Program-made: the position numbers and the translations under genes
Part shown: piece after piece, positions 7,491-15,419 of the stretch
Layout: every line of letters begins with the position of its first letter
How positions within the stretch are numbered: the stretch's first letter is position 1
NCBI RefSeq assembly: GCF_026340305.1
Contig: NZ_JAPEPI010000002.1
Location: 3,162,001-3,226,000, forward strand
Direction: 5' to 3'
Length of the DNA stretch: 64,000 bases
DNA from: Streptomyces sp. NBC_01381
Lineage (GTDB): Bacteria > Actinomycetota > Actinomycetes > Streptomycetales > Streptomycetaceae
Notes under the pieces: model-generated
Databases searched by the model: none
The model's input: only the letters and a program-made list of their open reading frames with translations
Told to the model about the DNA's origin: nothing

Positions 7491-9054
7491 CGGCGGCTGG
7501 TGGTCCCGTGATTGCCGCCTCCACGAGACGCCCGTCCCGGAGAGCGGCCAGGCAGCCGCCGCCGGACAATGTCGACGCGGCGAGCAGTGCGCCGGGGTAG
7601 CGGTCGAGGGTGTCATGCGCCCAGTTGATCGCTTCGGTGGCCGTCGCGGCCGGGTCGCGGCGCAGCAGTACCGACGCGCTCTCGGTCAGCCGGGTGTCCC
7701 GCTCGGCGTCGTCGCAGGCCAGGTGCGTGAACGTGCCGGGCTCCTCGCCCGCCGTGTCGCCGACTGCCGCCGGATGGCGTCGCACGACGACGGTCGCGGG
7801 GTCCTGGTCCCGGATCACCGATGTGGTCACCGTCCAGGACGTGACGACGTCGGCCGCCGGTTCGGGGCGTGGTGGCGGCGACGGGGCGGGCGGTGCGGTT
7901 CGCGGCTCCGGCAGCTCCATCAGCCCGTACACCGCCGTCCGCAGCCGGGCGAGCGCGAGACCCGGTTCGGCGAAGGCGTGGTCGGCCACGGCGGCGTACC
8001 GCCCCGGGGCGGGCGGACGGAGCGCGTGGCGCAGTTGGGCGTACAGATCGCCGTGCGGGTCGAACCGGGGCGCGGTACGGCCGAGTTCGGCGATCGCCGT
8101 GCCCGGCACGGAGTCGTGGCCGAACGCACCGAGCAGGACGGGCTTGCCGAGCGCCGCCCCGTACAGCGTCACCGAACCGTGATCGCCGACGACCGCCGAT
8201 GCCGCGACGAGCACCGACTGCCACGCGCCCACCGGCGGAACCAGCAGCAGGCCCGCCTCCAGGGCGGCGGCGGCCTGCACGTTCCGGATCTGCCAACTGC
8301 CGTGTGCCGCCCAGATGTTGGGGTGGACGATCGCGGCCACCCGGTACTCGTCGCAGGGCAGCGCGGCAAGCAGCCGCGCCGGGAGATCGGGCGTCCGGCC
8401 GAGCAGCGAGGTGCTGCCCCAGGTCGAGCTGAGCACCACCAGATGCTGGTCGTCGCGCAGGCCGAGCGCGCGTCGGTACGCGGCTGCCCGCCCCGCGCCG
8501 GCGCGCAGTTCGTCGTAGACCGGGTCGCCGACGAGCAGGGTGCGCCCCGCTGCCTTCGGATGGGCGGCGACCAGCTGCTCCTCCTGGGCCGGATGGGAGA
8601 GGGCCAGCCAGGCCCGGCCTGCTTCGAGCAGCCTGTCCGGTACGACACCGGAGAGGCGGTCCCGCGCCGAGCGCGAGTCCGGCACGAACTTCTGGAAGCC
8701 GATGCCGTGCGGCAGGACGAGGACCGGGCACGCGCCGTCGGGCACGTCTATGTTCTCGCTCGCCGAGACGATCAGGTCGGGCGTGATCCGGCCTAGCTGA
8801 TCCCACGGCATGACCCGGCAGCCGGAGGCGTGCAGCAGATCGAGGACTCCGTCGTTGAAGGCGGAAGTGCCGTCGTACGCGAAGACGACGCTCACCCGGC
8901 TGTCGCCGCGCAGCAGGGCCGGCAGACACTCCAGGACACGCGCCGTCGACGTCACCGTGCGAGCGGCTACGACCAGGGTCTTCTCACTGCGGAAGGTGGT
9001 CCAGCGGTCGGCGTCGTGCCCGACGGGGACGCGCAGGGGCCCACCGCCGTTCAT
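7342..9054 (-). CDS. GT-B/CDP-glycerophosphotransferase-like conserved protein
   Basis: 570 aa. The family is common in Streptomyces and is often labelled translation initiation factor 2, but no GTPase motif is present. Residues 25-370 look like two Rossmann-like halves of a glycerophosphotransferase/GT-B fold: KTLVVAARTVTST, VVFAYDGTSAFNDGVLDLL, CRVMPWDQLG, VLVLPHGIGFQKF, VVLSSTWGSTSLLG, AAIVHPNIW and VVGDHGSVTLYGAALGKPVL. A proline-rich linker near residues 385-405 leads to a C-terminal domain ending LRIGDAREEDVALRIRP, the part triplicated downstream. The ribosome site is weak. A heptamer array lies about 115-275 bases upstream of the start. Substrate unknown. Confidence 0.75.
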   Translation of the reverse strand: MNGGGPLRVPVGHDADRWTTFRSEKTLVVAARTVTSTARVLECLPALLRGDSRVSVVFAYDGTSAFNDGVLDLLHASGCRVMPWDQLGRITPDLIVSASENIDVPDGACPVLVLPHGIGFQKFVPDSRSARDRLSGVVPDRLLEAGRAWLALSHPAQEEQLVAAHPKAAGRTLLVGDPVYDELRAGAGRAAAYRRALGLRDDQHLVVLSSTWGSTSLLGRTPDLPARLLAALPCDEYRVAAIVHPNIWAAHGSWQIRNVQAAAALEAGLLLVPPVGAWQSVLVAASAVVGDHGSVTLYGAALGKPVLLGAFGHDSVPGTAIAELGRTAPRFDPHGDLYAQLRHALRPPAPGRYAAVADHAFAEPGLALARLRTAVYGLMELPEPRTAPPAPSPPPRPEPAADVVTSWTVTTSVIRDQDPATVVVRRHPAAVGDTAGEEPGTFTHLACDDAERDTRLTESASVLLRRDPAATATEAINWAHDTLDRYPGALLAASTLSGGGCLAALRDGRLVEAAITGPPAAAGLAAAAVYTCLRADLPLTDTIATLRIGDAREEDVALRIRPQATTEPHA

Positions 9055-9168
9055 GCCCGCCCAGAGGCGCGCTGCAGAACAGCCCGCCCGTCACGCGCCC
9101 GCCCGTCACGCCGCTGGCTGCCGCCCGACCGCCGCCGCTGGCTGCTGGCCGCCCGGCTGCTGGCTGCT

Positions 9169-9329
9169 GGCCGCTGGCCGCTGGCCGCTGGCCGCTCGCC
9201 GCTGGCCGCTCGCCGCTCGCCGCTCGCCGCTCGCCGCTCGCCGCTCGCCGCTCGCCGCTCGCCGCTCGCCGCTCGCCGCTCGCCGCTCGCCGCTCGCCGC
9301 TCGCCGCTCGCCGCTCGCCGCTCGCCGCT
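9169..9329. repeat. Heptanucleotide tandem array, about 23 copies
   Basis: Six alternating GGCCGCT/CGCCGCT units at 9169-9210 are followed by 17 perfect CGCCGCT units at 9211-9329; degenerate GCTGGCTGC-like units extend left to about 9135. The unit is 7 bases, so copy-number change would shift any reading frame and alter spacing in steps of less than one helical turn. The array sits upstream of the leftward gene starting at 9054 and right of it lies gene debris, so a role in promoter spacing is possible. Frames through it give only SGERRAA-type low-complexity peptide. Confidence 0.95.
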
Positions 9330-9453
9330 CGCCGCCATCGTCGACCTATCGCAGTTCAAGCCGCGCCACAACCTTTCCCCGAGAGCCCCTCCGATGAGCT
9401 GGGCACACGTTACCGGCGCAGCCCGCCAAGGCGCCGTGCGGGCTCCGGCGCCG

Positions 9454-9600
9454 TCACCTGCGGGCCCGACGCCCGGCGACCCCCGCGAGCAACCTGCCGC
9501 GCTGTTCCCCGGACGCCGCGAGGTCCGCGCCCACCAGAGCGAGCGCTGTCGCGCCGTCCAGCACCGCACGGTCGGCGCCCGGTGTCTTGCCGTGCGCCCA
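9454..9600 (-). other. Possible 3' fragment of an unidentified gene
   Basis: A leftward frame with strong third-position GC reads HGKTPGADRAVLDGATALAL then VGADLAASGEQRGRLLAGVA and stops at 9454. It looks like a genuine C-terminus, but the family is not recognised, and its upstream part is replaced by the AsnC remnant on the other strand. It is best seen as debris of the same rearrangement that truncated AsnC. It could instead be a chance frame. Confidence 0.3.
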
Positions 9601-9985
9601 CCGTCCGCCGCAGGCTGCGCCGTCTCACGGACGCGGGTGTCCTCGCCTTCCGCTGCGACCTCGCCGCCCCACTGGCAGGACACCCGGTGCCGGTGACCCT
9701 GCTCGCCCAGGCACCGGCCCGCGACATGGGCGTCGTCCACCGCACGCTCGCCGCCCTCCCTGAATGCCGACTGGTCGCGGGCGTCACCGGTCCCGCCAAC
9801 GTCCTCGCCACCCTCTGGGTCCACGACATCGCGGACATCCAGCGCCGCGAGACCGCGCTCTGCGCCCGTCTCCCCACCCTGACCGTCACGACCGCATCGT
9901 CGGCCTGCACACGGTCAAGCGCATGGGGCATCTGCTGGACGCCGCGAGCCGCCGGACCGGCATACAGCCGATCTCGCCCTGGTAG
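9585..9985 (+). pseudogene. Lrp/AsnC family regulator, truncated and frameshifted
   Basis: The frame from about 9585 gives the second half of an AsnC-type helix-turn-helix (APTVRRRLRRLTDAGVLAF) and the ligand/dimerisation domain (LPECRLVAGVTGPANVLATL, RRETALCARLPTLTVT). Near 9888 one base is missing; the next frame continues DRIVGLHTVKRMGHLLDAAS and ends at the TAG at 9983. The first HTH helix and start codon are absent because the sequence to the left is unrelated. Two independent lesions mean it is a pseudogene. Its 3' end overlaps the MFS gene tail on the opposite strand. Confidence 0.8.
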
Positions 9986-11219
9986 CAGGGGTGTTGTGTC
10001 GGGTGAACGCCCACAGCAGGAGGCCGAGGCAGCTGAACGCGGCCCCCAGTGCGCATACGGCTCCCCAGCCGGCCACCGTGTAGAGGGAGGTCGCGGCGAT
10101 GGCGCCGGTGGCGCTGCCGATGGAGTAGAAGACCATGTACCCGCCGATCAGCCGGCTGCCCGCGTCCGGGTGCAGGGCGTAGATCAGGGTCTGGTTGGTG
10201 ACATGGACCGCCTGCACGGCGAGGTCCAGCAGGATCACGCCGACGGCGAGCGCCCAGAGCGAGCTGCGGGTGAAGGCCAACGGCAGCCATGAGGCGGCGA
10301 GCAGGGCGAGCGCGATGCCGGTGGTCCGCCCGGAGAGCCCGCGGTCGTTCAGGCGGCCCGCCACGGTCGCGGCCAGCGCGCCGGCGACACCGATCAGGCC
10401 CAGCGCCCCGATCGCGCTGTGGGACAGGAAGTACGGGGCCTCGCTGAGCGGCAGCGCGACGCTGCTCCACAGGGTGCTGAAGGCGGCGAAGACCAGCAGG
10501 CCGAACAGGGCCCGGATCCGCAGCAGTCGTTCCCGTGCGAAGAGGGTGACCGTGGAGCGCAGGAGTTGTCCGTAGCGCAGAGGTGTCGGCGGTACGGCAC
10601 CGTGGCGCGGCAGCACGCGGCACAGGACCAGGGCGAGCAGCGTGGTGAGTGCTGCCGATGCGAGGTAGACGGAGCGCCAGCCCGCGAGATCGGCGATGAG
10701 TCCGGATGCGGTGCGGGCGAGCAGGATGCCGATGACCACACCGCTGGTGACGAGACCGACGACCCGTCCGCGCCCGGCGGCAGGCGCCAGTGACGCCGCG
10801 AAGGCCACCAGCGTCTGCGTGACGACTGCGAGAAGCCCCATCGCGGCCATGCCCGCGAGCAGGACCGCCGCCGTGCGGGCGACGGCCACCACGACCAACG
10901 CCCCTGCCAGGAGCAGAAGTTGGGCCACGATGAGCCGTCTGCGGTCGGCCATGTCGCCCAGCGGCACGAGGAAGAAGAGGCCGAGGCCGTATCCGACGTG
11001 CGTGAGGGTGACGACGCCGCCGACGAGCGCCGGGCTCATGGCGAGGTCGTGGCCCATGGTCACCAGGAGCGGCTGGGAGAAGTAGACGTTGGCCACCGCG
11101 GCGCCGCAGGCGACGGCGAACAGGATGACGACGCCGCGGGACAGGGCGAACGTGGGGCCTTCCCTGTCTCGGTCCTCGGTCCGTCGTGGCGCAGCCTTGC
11201 AGTTGCCGGGCATCAGCAC
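9915..11219 (-). CDS. MFS transporter (arabinose-efflux-like, 12 TM)
   Basis: 434 aa with 12 predicted membrane segments starting at GVVILFAVACGAAVANVYFS; the A-motif-like DMADRRRLIV follows helix 2. It belongs to the drug or metabolite exporters of the YnfM/AraJ type found next to HxlR regulators. The last helix ends about LGLLLWAFTRHN; the 24 residues after it are Arg/Ser-rich and lie antisense to the AsnC remnant, suggesting that the original stop was lost in the rearrangement and the frame now runs on. ATG start. It diverges from the HxlR regulator over a 114-base interval containing a palindrome. Confidence 0.88.
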   Translation of the reverse strand: MLMPGNCKAAPRRTEDRDREGPTFALSRGVVILFAVACGAAVANVYFSQPLLVTMGHDLAMSPALVGGVVTLTHVGYGLGLFFLVPLGDMADRRRLIVAQLLLLAGALVVVAVARTAAVLLAGMAAMGLLAVVTQTLVAFAASLAPAAGRGRVVGLVTSGVVIGILLARTASGLIADLAGWRSVYLASAALTTLLALVLCRVLPRHGAVPPTPLRYGQLLRSTVTLFARERLLRIRALFGLLVFAAFSTLWSSVALPLSEAPYFLSHSAIGALGLIGVAGALAATVAGRLNDRGLSGRTTGIALALLAASWLPLAFTRSSLWALAVGVILLDLAVQAVHVTNQTLIYALHPDAGSRLIGGYMVFYSIGSATGAIAATSLYTVAGWGAVCALGAAFSCLGLLLWAFTRHNTPATRARSAVCRSGGSRRPADAPCA

Positions 11220-11263
11220 TCCTCACGTACTTCTCCGCCGTCTCCGCGTATCTGGTTTCATCT

Positions 11264-11302
11264 TGCTACCAGTGACGGTGACAGTAGCCCCGCTTGGTAG
11301 CA
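11264..11302. promoter_or_regulatory. Inverted repeat, likely HxlR operator
   Basis: TGCTACCA at 11264-11271 and TGGTAGCA at 11295-11302 are perfect inverted repeats with centres 31 bases apart (three helical turns), between the divergent MFS and HxlR genes. HxlR dimers bind such spaced repeats and respond to electrophiles or metabolites, so autoregulation and control of the exporter are likely. The assignment is inference from position and symmetry. Confidence 0.6.
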
Positions 11303-11333
11303 TGTTGCAACCAATGTGAGAGTGAGGGGCGCC

Positions 11334-11786
11334 ATGGTGACCAGGACCCGCTTCGACGACAGTGAATGCCCCGTCGCCCGGTCGGTCGACGCGATCGGCG
11401 ACTGGTGGTCCCTGCTGATCGTGCGGGACGCCTTCGACGGAAGCCGGCGCTTCGGGGAGTTCCAGCGCAGCCTCGGCGTCGCCAAGAACATCCTCACCGC
11501 GCGCCTTCGCACCCTCGTCGCCGGCGGTGTCCTCGAATCCGTCCCCGCGTCGGACGGCAGCGCCTACCGCGAGTACGTACTGACTCCGAAGGGCAAGGCG
11601 CTCTTCCCCGTCATCGTGGCCCTGCGGCAGTGGGGCGAACAGAACTTCTTCGCCCCCGATGAACCGCACTCGGAGCTGGTCGACCGCCGGGAGGGGAATC
11701 GCCTCCGCGCACTGGAGGTGCTGTCCGCGGACGGCCGACGTCTTGACCCCGACGACACCGCCGTCCACAAGGTCTCGGCCCAGTGA
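11334..11786 (+). CDS. HxlR family transcriptional regulator
   Basis: 150 aa. Winged helix of the HxlR family with the N-terminal cysteine: CPVARSVDAIGDWWSLLIVR then RRFGEFQRSLGVAKNILTAR and the wing YREYVLTPKGKALF. The Cys of DSECPVA corresponds to the redox or aldehyde-sensing residue of several HxlR proteins. The ATG at 11334 has a GAGGGG site 4 bases upstream; an earlier in-frame ATG 18 bases upstream has none. It is divergent from the MFS exporter, its probable target. Its stop lies in a 13-bp tandem repeat. Confidence 0.92.
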   Translation: MVTRTRFDDSECPVARSVDAIGDWWSLLIVRDAFDGSRRFGEFQRSLGVAKNILTARLRTLVAGGVLESVPASDGSAYREYVLTPKGKALFPVIVALRQWGEQNFFAPDEPHSELVDRREGNRLRALEVLSADGRRLDPDDTAVHKVSAQ

Positions 11787-11847
11787 GCCGAGTCAATGAG
11801 CCGAGTCAGTGAGCCGAGCCGGTGAGCCGAGTCAGTGACCCGCGTCA
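11783..11847. repeat. Five tandem copies of a 13-bp repeat spanning two stop codons
   Basis: GTGAGCCGAGTCA-type units lie at 11783, 11796, 11809, 11822 and 11835; the first two and the fourth differ by at most one base, the third and fifth by two. The first copy contains the stop of the HxlR gene and the last ends exactly at the stop of the convergent sigma-CAP gene. The units do not form a clear hairpin, so this is not an obvious terminator. Confidence 0.9.
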
Positions 11848-13431
11848 GAGCGCCGCGCCGAAGGCCTGCGTCCACCAGGGGCCGCCGGAGCCGTTGTGGA
11901 TGCCCACGCCGAGCTCCTTGAAGGAGCAGTTGAGGATGTTGGCCTTGTGGCCCTCGCTGTTCATCCAGGAGTCCATGACCGAGGCCGGGGTCTGCTGGCC
12001 GCGTGCGATGTTCTCGCCGTACGTGCTCCAGCGGTAGCCGGCCGCGGTGATGCGGTCGCCGGGGTCCTTGCCGTCGGGGCTCGTGTGGTCGAAGTAGTCG
12101 CGGGCGGCCATGTCGGCGGAGTGATTGGTGGCCGCGGTGGCGAGCTTGCTGTTGGAGGTGACGGGGCCACAACCCGCCTTGGAACGCTCGGTGTTGACCA
12201 GCGCGATGACCTGGTCGGCGACGCCGCTCGGCGTGGCCGGCGGCGGGGCGGCGGTCTTCGTCGGCTTCGGCGTGGGCTTCGCCTTGGTGGGGGTCGGGGA
12301 GGGCTTCGCCTTCGTCTTGGTCGGCTTGGGCTTGGCCTTGGCCTTGGTCTTGCTCGGCGACGCGGAGGGCTTCGGCGACTTGCTCGGGCTCTTGGAGGGC
12401 GAGGCGCTGATGGGGGACTCCGTGGCCGCCGCGGTGGAGGGCGAGGTCTCCTCCGACTCCGGAGTGGCGAGGACGTAGGCCGTACCGCCGCCGATCAGCA
12501 GGGCGGCGGCAGCGGCCGCCACGGTCGCGTTGCGACGGCGGCGCCTGGTGCGCCGCAGGCGGGCCCGGCCGCGTGCCGACGGGGCGGCCGAGTGGGCGGC
12601 CGAGGGCGCCGCGTGGGCGTTCGCCACCGTGACGAGGCCCGGTGCCGCGACCCGGTCCGCGAGCGCCGCCGCCACCGGGACCAGGCCGAGGGCGATGAGC
12701 AGCCGCTCCGCCGGCACCAGGTTCGACCAGTGGCTCGCGCAGGCCGCGCAGTCGCGGGCGTGCCGGGCGAGCCGCTTGCGCCAGAGGGCGGAGGGTGCGC
12801 CGTCCCAGCCGGCGGCTATCTGCTCCAGCTGGACACAGCGCGGATCGGCCGCCAGCGCGCGCACCACCACGCGGGCCGTCTCCAGCTGGGCCTTCATCCG
12901 CTGCACCCGTACCGCAGTGTGCTGCGGCGTCTGCTCGAGCGCGGCGGCGACCTCGACCCTGGAGAGCTCGCCCGCGGACTCCAGCCACCACAGGGAGAGC
13001 AGCGCGCGGTCGTCCTCGTCCAGCCAGCGGGTGGCCTCGGCGGTCTCGCGGCGCTGGCCGGAGAGCCCGAGGCGGGCGATGGTCAGGTCGACGAAGTCGG
13101 CGCCCGGGTCGACCACGTCGTACGCGTCGGCGAGCCCACCGCCGGCCGGTATCGGCTCGGCCCCGCGCCCGCGCCAGTGGCCGCGAATCTGATTCATCGT
13201 GATGGCCACGAGCCAGCTGCGGAAACTCTCCGGGCTGCGCAGCCCCTCAAGGCCCGCGAGCACGCGGAGCATGGTCTCCTGCACCACGTCGTCCACGTCC
13301 GCGTGGCCGTTCAGGGCCCGGCCGACGATGTTGTAGACCAGCGGCAGGTACTCGGCGACGAGGTCGTCCTGTGCCTGCTCGTTCCCCGCCCGTGCCGCCA
13401 TGATCATCGCGACTTCACGTTCACTGCTCAC
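11845..13431 (-). CDS. ECF sigma factor fused to a membrane-anchored CAP domain
   Basis: 528 aa from the GTG at 13431. Sigma region 2 (LVYNIVGRALNGHADVDDVV, FRSWLVAITMNQIRGHWR) is at about 20-88 and region 4 (LSRVEVAAALEQTPQHTAVR) at about 135-180. A zinc-finger-like HARDCAACASHW at 224-235 resembles the HxxxCxxC of anti-sigma factors. One membrane helix (TVAAAAAALLIGGGTAYVLA) at 303-322 is followed by a Ser/Thr/Lys/Pro linker, then a secreted CAP/SCP domain (VNTERSKAGCGPVTSNSKLA, HSADMAARDYF, HTSP, YGENIARG, EGHKANIL) to the end. A cytoplasmic sigma module is thus tethered to an extracellular sensor or enzyme. An in-frame ATG 24 bases downstream is an alternative start. Confidence 0.85.
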   Translation of the reverse strand: MSSEREVAMIMAARAGNEQAQDDLVAEYLPLVYNIVGRALNGHADVDDVVQETMLRVLAGLEGLRSPESFRSWLVAITMNQIRGHWRGRGAEPIPAGGGLADAYDVVDPGADFVDLTIARLGLSGQRRETAEATRWLDEDDRALLSLWWLESAGELSRVEVAAALEQTPQHTAVRVQRMKAQLETARVVVRALAADPRCVQLEQIAAGWDGAPSALWRKRLARHARDCAACASHWSNLVPAERLLIALGLVPVAAALADRVAAPGLVTVANAHAAPSAAHSAAPSARGRARLRRTRRRRRNATVAAAAAALLIGGGTAYVLATPESEETSPSTAAATESPISASPSKSPSKSPKPSASPSKTKAKAKPKPTKTKAKPSPTPTKAKPTPKPTKTAAPPPATPSGVADQVIALVNTERSKAGCGPVTSNSKLATAATNHSADMAARDYFDHTSPDGKDPGDRITAAGYRWSTYGENIARGQQTPASVMDSWMNSEGHKANILNCSFKELGVGIHNGSGGPWWTQAFGAAL

Positions 13432-13704
13432 GGTTGTCCACTCTCTGTCCTGGGACCTGTCTCCTCCGACAGAAGGGGAGATCCCTGGTCTCCGCCCCGA
13501 TAACAGAAACCTGAGAGACAGCGGGAAATTGACCGCGGTCTTTACGGACAATGCGCCCAAGGTGGGCCAAATGCTCCCCGTGGGGGTGCGGTTGCCGTCC
13601 CTCCTGCCCGCGAACGGTGCCACGACACCGGCGGCCGGCGCCAGCAAGAGTGGGGGATGCCACGATGTGGGGGCAGGAGGCACGCGTGGGCACAGGGGGA
13701 ACGT

Positions 13705-14163
13705 ATGGAAGAGGCGAGCGCTCGGCCTCGTCGACGCAAGGCGCTGTTCTGGCTGCTCGCCGGATGCGTGGTGTGGACGCTGGCGGTGGTCGTCTGGGCC
13801 GCCGTCGCCCTGCTCACCCCGGACGCTCCACCGCCCGAGGAGGCGGTGGAGCGCAGGGCCGCGATGCATCACGACCAGCATCACCCGGGCACGCGCTTCT
13901 ATGTGCCGACGTACGCCAAGACGCGGCAGGACGGCACCTCCGTGCTCCGGTACCGGGTCGGCAACAGCGACGACTCGGGAGTCGCCGACTTCCTCCGGAC
14001 GTACGACATCACCGCCGAGCCGCGGCGGACCGGCCCGTCCGAGGAGCGGTACGCCGACCGCTTCGACGGGGTGCGGCGCACCGTCACGGTCGTCTACGCC
14101 CAACCGGCCGACGACGAAGGCCACTTCGACTCGGCGGCGCGGATCACGGTCAGGGCGCGGTGA
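13705..14163 (+). CDS. Single-pass membrane protein of unknown function
   Basis: 152 aa. Basic N-terminus (RPRRRK), one membrane helix (ALFWLLAGCVVWTLAVVVWA), then an extracellular soluble domain of about 105 residues with FYVPTYAKTRQDGTSVLRYR and VRRTVTVVYAQPADDEG. The ATG at 13705 has AGGGGGA upstream. It diverges from the sigma-CAP gene with about 270 bases between, so a shared regulatory region is possible. I do not recognise the family. Confidence 0.75.
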   Translation: MEEASARPRRRKALFWLLAGCVVWTLAVVVWAAVALLTPDAPPPEEAVERRAAMHHDQHHPGTRFYVPTYAKTRQDGTSVLRYRVGNSDDSGVADFLRTYDITAEPRRTGPSEERYADRFDGVRRTVTVVYAQPADDEGHFDSAARITVRAR

Positions 14164-14206
14164 GACGCGCCAGGACCGAGTCCAGGCTTTCCTGCTGTCC
14201 GGTGCC

Positions 14207-15349
14207 TCAGCCGACGCATGCCCCCAGGGCCTCGATGAGCCGCCTCGCGCGCGCGTCGCCATGGCCGATCATGCGGTTCGCCGTGTAGGCGAAGCCGACC
14301 CCGAACTCGTCGTCGCCGAAGGCGAATTGGCCGCCCGAGCCGTCGTTGCCGAAGCTGCGGGCGCCGAGCATCGGGCGGAACCGGGGCGCGTCGAGCAGGA
14401 AGCCGGCGCCCCAGCGTGCGCCCAGGTCGGGGAAGCCGGACCAGGACGGGCCCGCCGTCAGCTCGCGCAGCGCGTCGGTGACGGTGTCCGCCGCGAGCAG
14501 CCGGGGCGCGCCGTCGACCCCGGTCGCCGCGGCCGCGTACAGCGTCGCGAGACCGCGCGCCGACGACACCGCGCCCGCGCCGGGAATCTCGGCGCGCAGC
14601 AGCGCCGGGTCGTTCCAGCCGTGCGGTTCGTCGAGGCCGGGGAAGGCGAACGCCCCGTTCATCGTGACGATCCGCATCACGAGCGACTCGGGGTCGGGGT
14701 TGCCGGGGCGGCCCGCGGCCTCGGTGAGCCGGGCGAGGTGGGGCATCTCCTCCTTGGGCAGACCGATCCACGTACGCAGCCCGAGGCGGTCACCGACGGC
14801 CTCGCGGAAGTACGCGCCCGGTGTGCGCCCCGTGATGCGGCGGATCAGCTCACCGAGGACGAAGCCGAAGGTGTGCCCGTGGTACTCGTGGGCGGCGCCC
14901 GGCTCCCACAGCGGCTTCTGCTCCTCGATCGCGCGGACCACCGGCGTCCACGCGGTGATCTCGTCGAAGGTGAGGGAACGGTCGAGGGCGGGGAGTCCGG
15001 CGCGGTGCGCGAGGACCATGCGCGGGGTGATCGTCTCCTTGCCGCCGCGTGCGAACTCCGGCCAGTGCACGGCCACCGGAGCGTCCAGGTCCAAGCGCCC
15101 TTCCTGGGCGAGCAGATGGACGCAGACACTGACGACGCCCTTGGCGCAGGAGAAGACCGGTACGACGGTGTCCTCGTCCCACGGGCGCCCGGTCCGCTCG
15201 TCCGCGACACCGCCCCACAGGTCGACGACCTTGCGCCCGTCGACGAACACCGCGACGGACGCGCCGAGTTCACCGGACTCCTCGAAGTTGTCGGTGAACG
15301 CGTCCGCGACCGCCCCGAACCGTTCGTCGGCCCATCCGCCGTGCTCCAC
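14207..15349 (-). CDS. Serine hydrolase, beta-lactamase class C/EstB family
   Basis: 380 aa. The SxxK motif is SCAK with nucleophile S67 and K70; the Tyr of the YxN-type motif is Y156 in EYHGHTFGFVLGELI; a glycine-rich FGNDGSGGQFAFGD near the C-terminus takes the place of the KTG/HxG box. There is no signal peptide, so this is an intracellular esterase or peptidase-like member rather than a beta-lactamase. ATG start. Downstream of it is the tail of the previous, convergent gene with 43 bases between. Confidence 0.88.
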   Translation of the reverse strand: MEHGGWADERFGAVADAFTDNFEESGELGASVAVFVDGRKVVDLWGGVADERTGRPWDEDTVVPVFSCAKGVVSVCVHLLAQEGRLDLDAPVAVHWPEFARGGKETITPRMVLAHRAGLPALDRSLTFDEITAWTPVVRAIEEQKPLWEPGAAHEYHGHTFGFVLGELIRRITGRTPGAYFREAVGDRLGLRTWIGLPKEEMPHLARLTEAAGRPGNPDPESLVMRIVTMNGAFAFPGLDEPHGWNDPALLRAEIPGAGAVSSARGLATLYAAAATGVDGAPRLLAADTVTDALRELTAGPSWSGFPDLGARWGAGFLLDAPRFRPMLGARSFGNDGSGGQFAFGDDEFGVGFAYTANRMIGHGDARARRLIEALGACVG

Positions 15350-15419
15350 CGTGACTCCTCATCCGTTGATCATCGACCGGGTCACGGTATGAGGCGGTGG
15401 CGTCCTGCTCCAGCGATTT

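Noticed and set aside
7342..9054. Translation initiation factor 2
   Set aside because: No G-domain motifs; fold resembles glycerophosphotransferases. The name appears to be an inherited misannotation.
9169..9329. CRISPR array
   Set aside because: Units are contiguous heptamers without spacers; no cas genes.
9051..9824. Protein with SGERRAA repeats across the heptamer array
   Set aside because: Frame and composition come from the repeat itself; no ribosome site, and flanks are gene debris.
13432..14262. Upstream extension of the sigma-CAP protein to 805 aa
   Set aside because: The extra 277 codons are antisense to the membrane protein at 13705 and show no sigma-family similarity; GTG at 13431 fits the family start.
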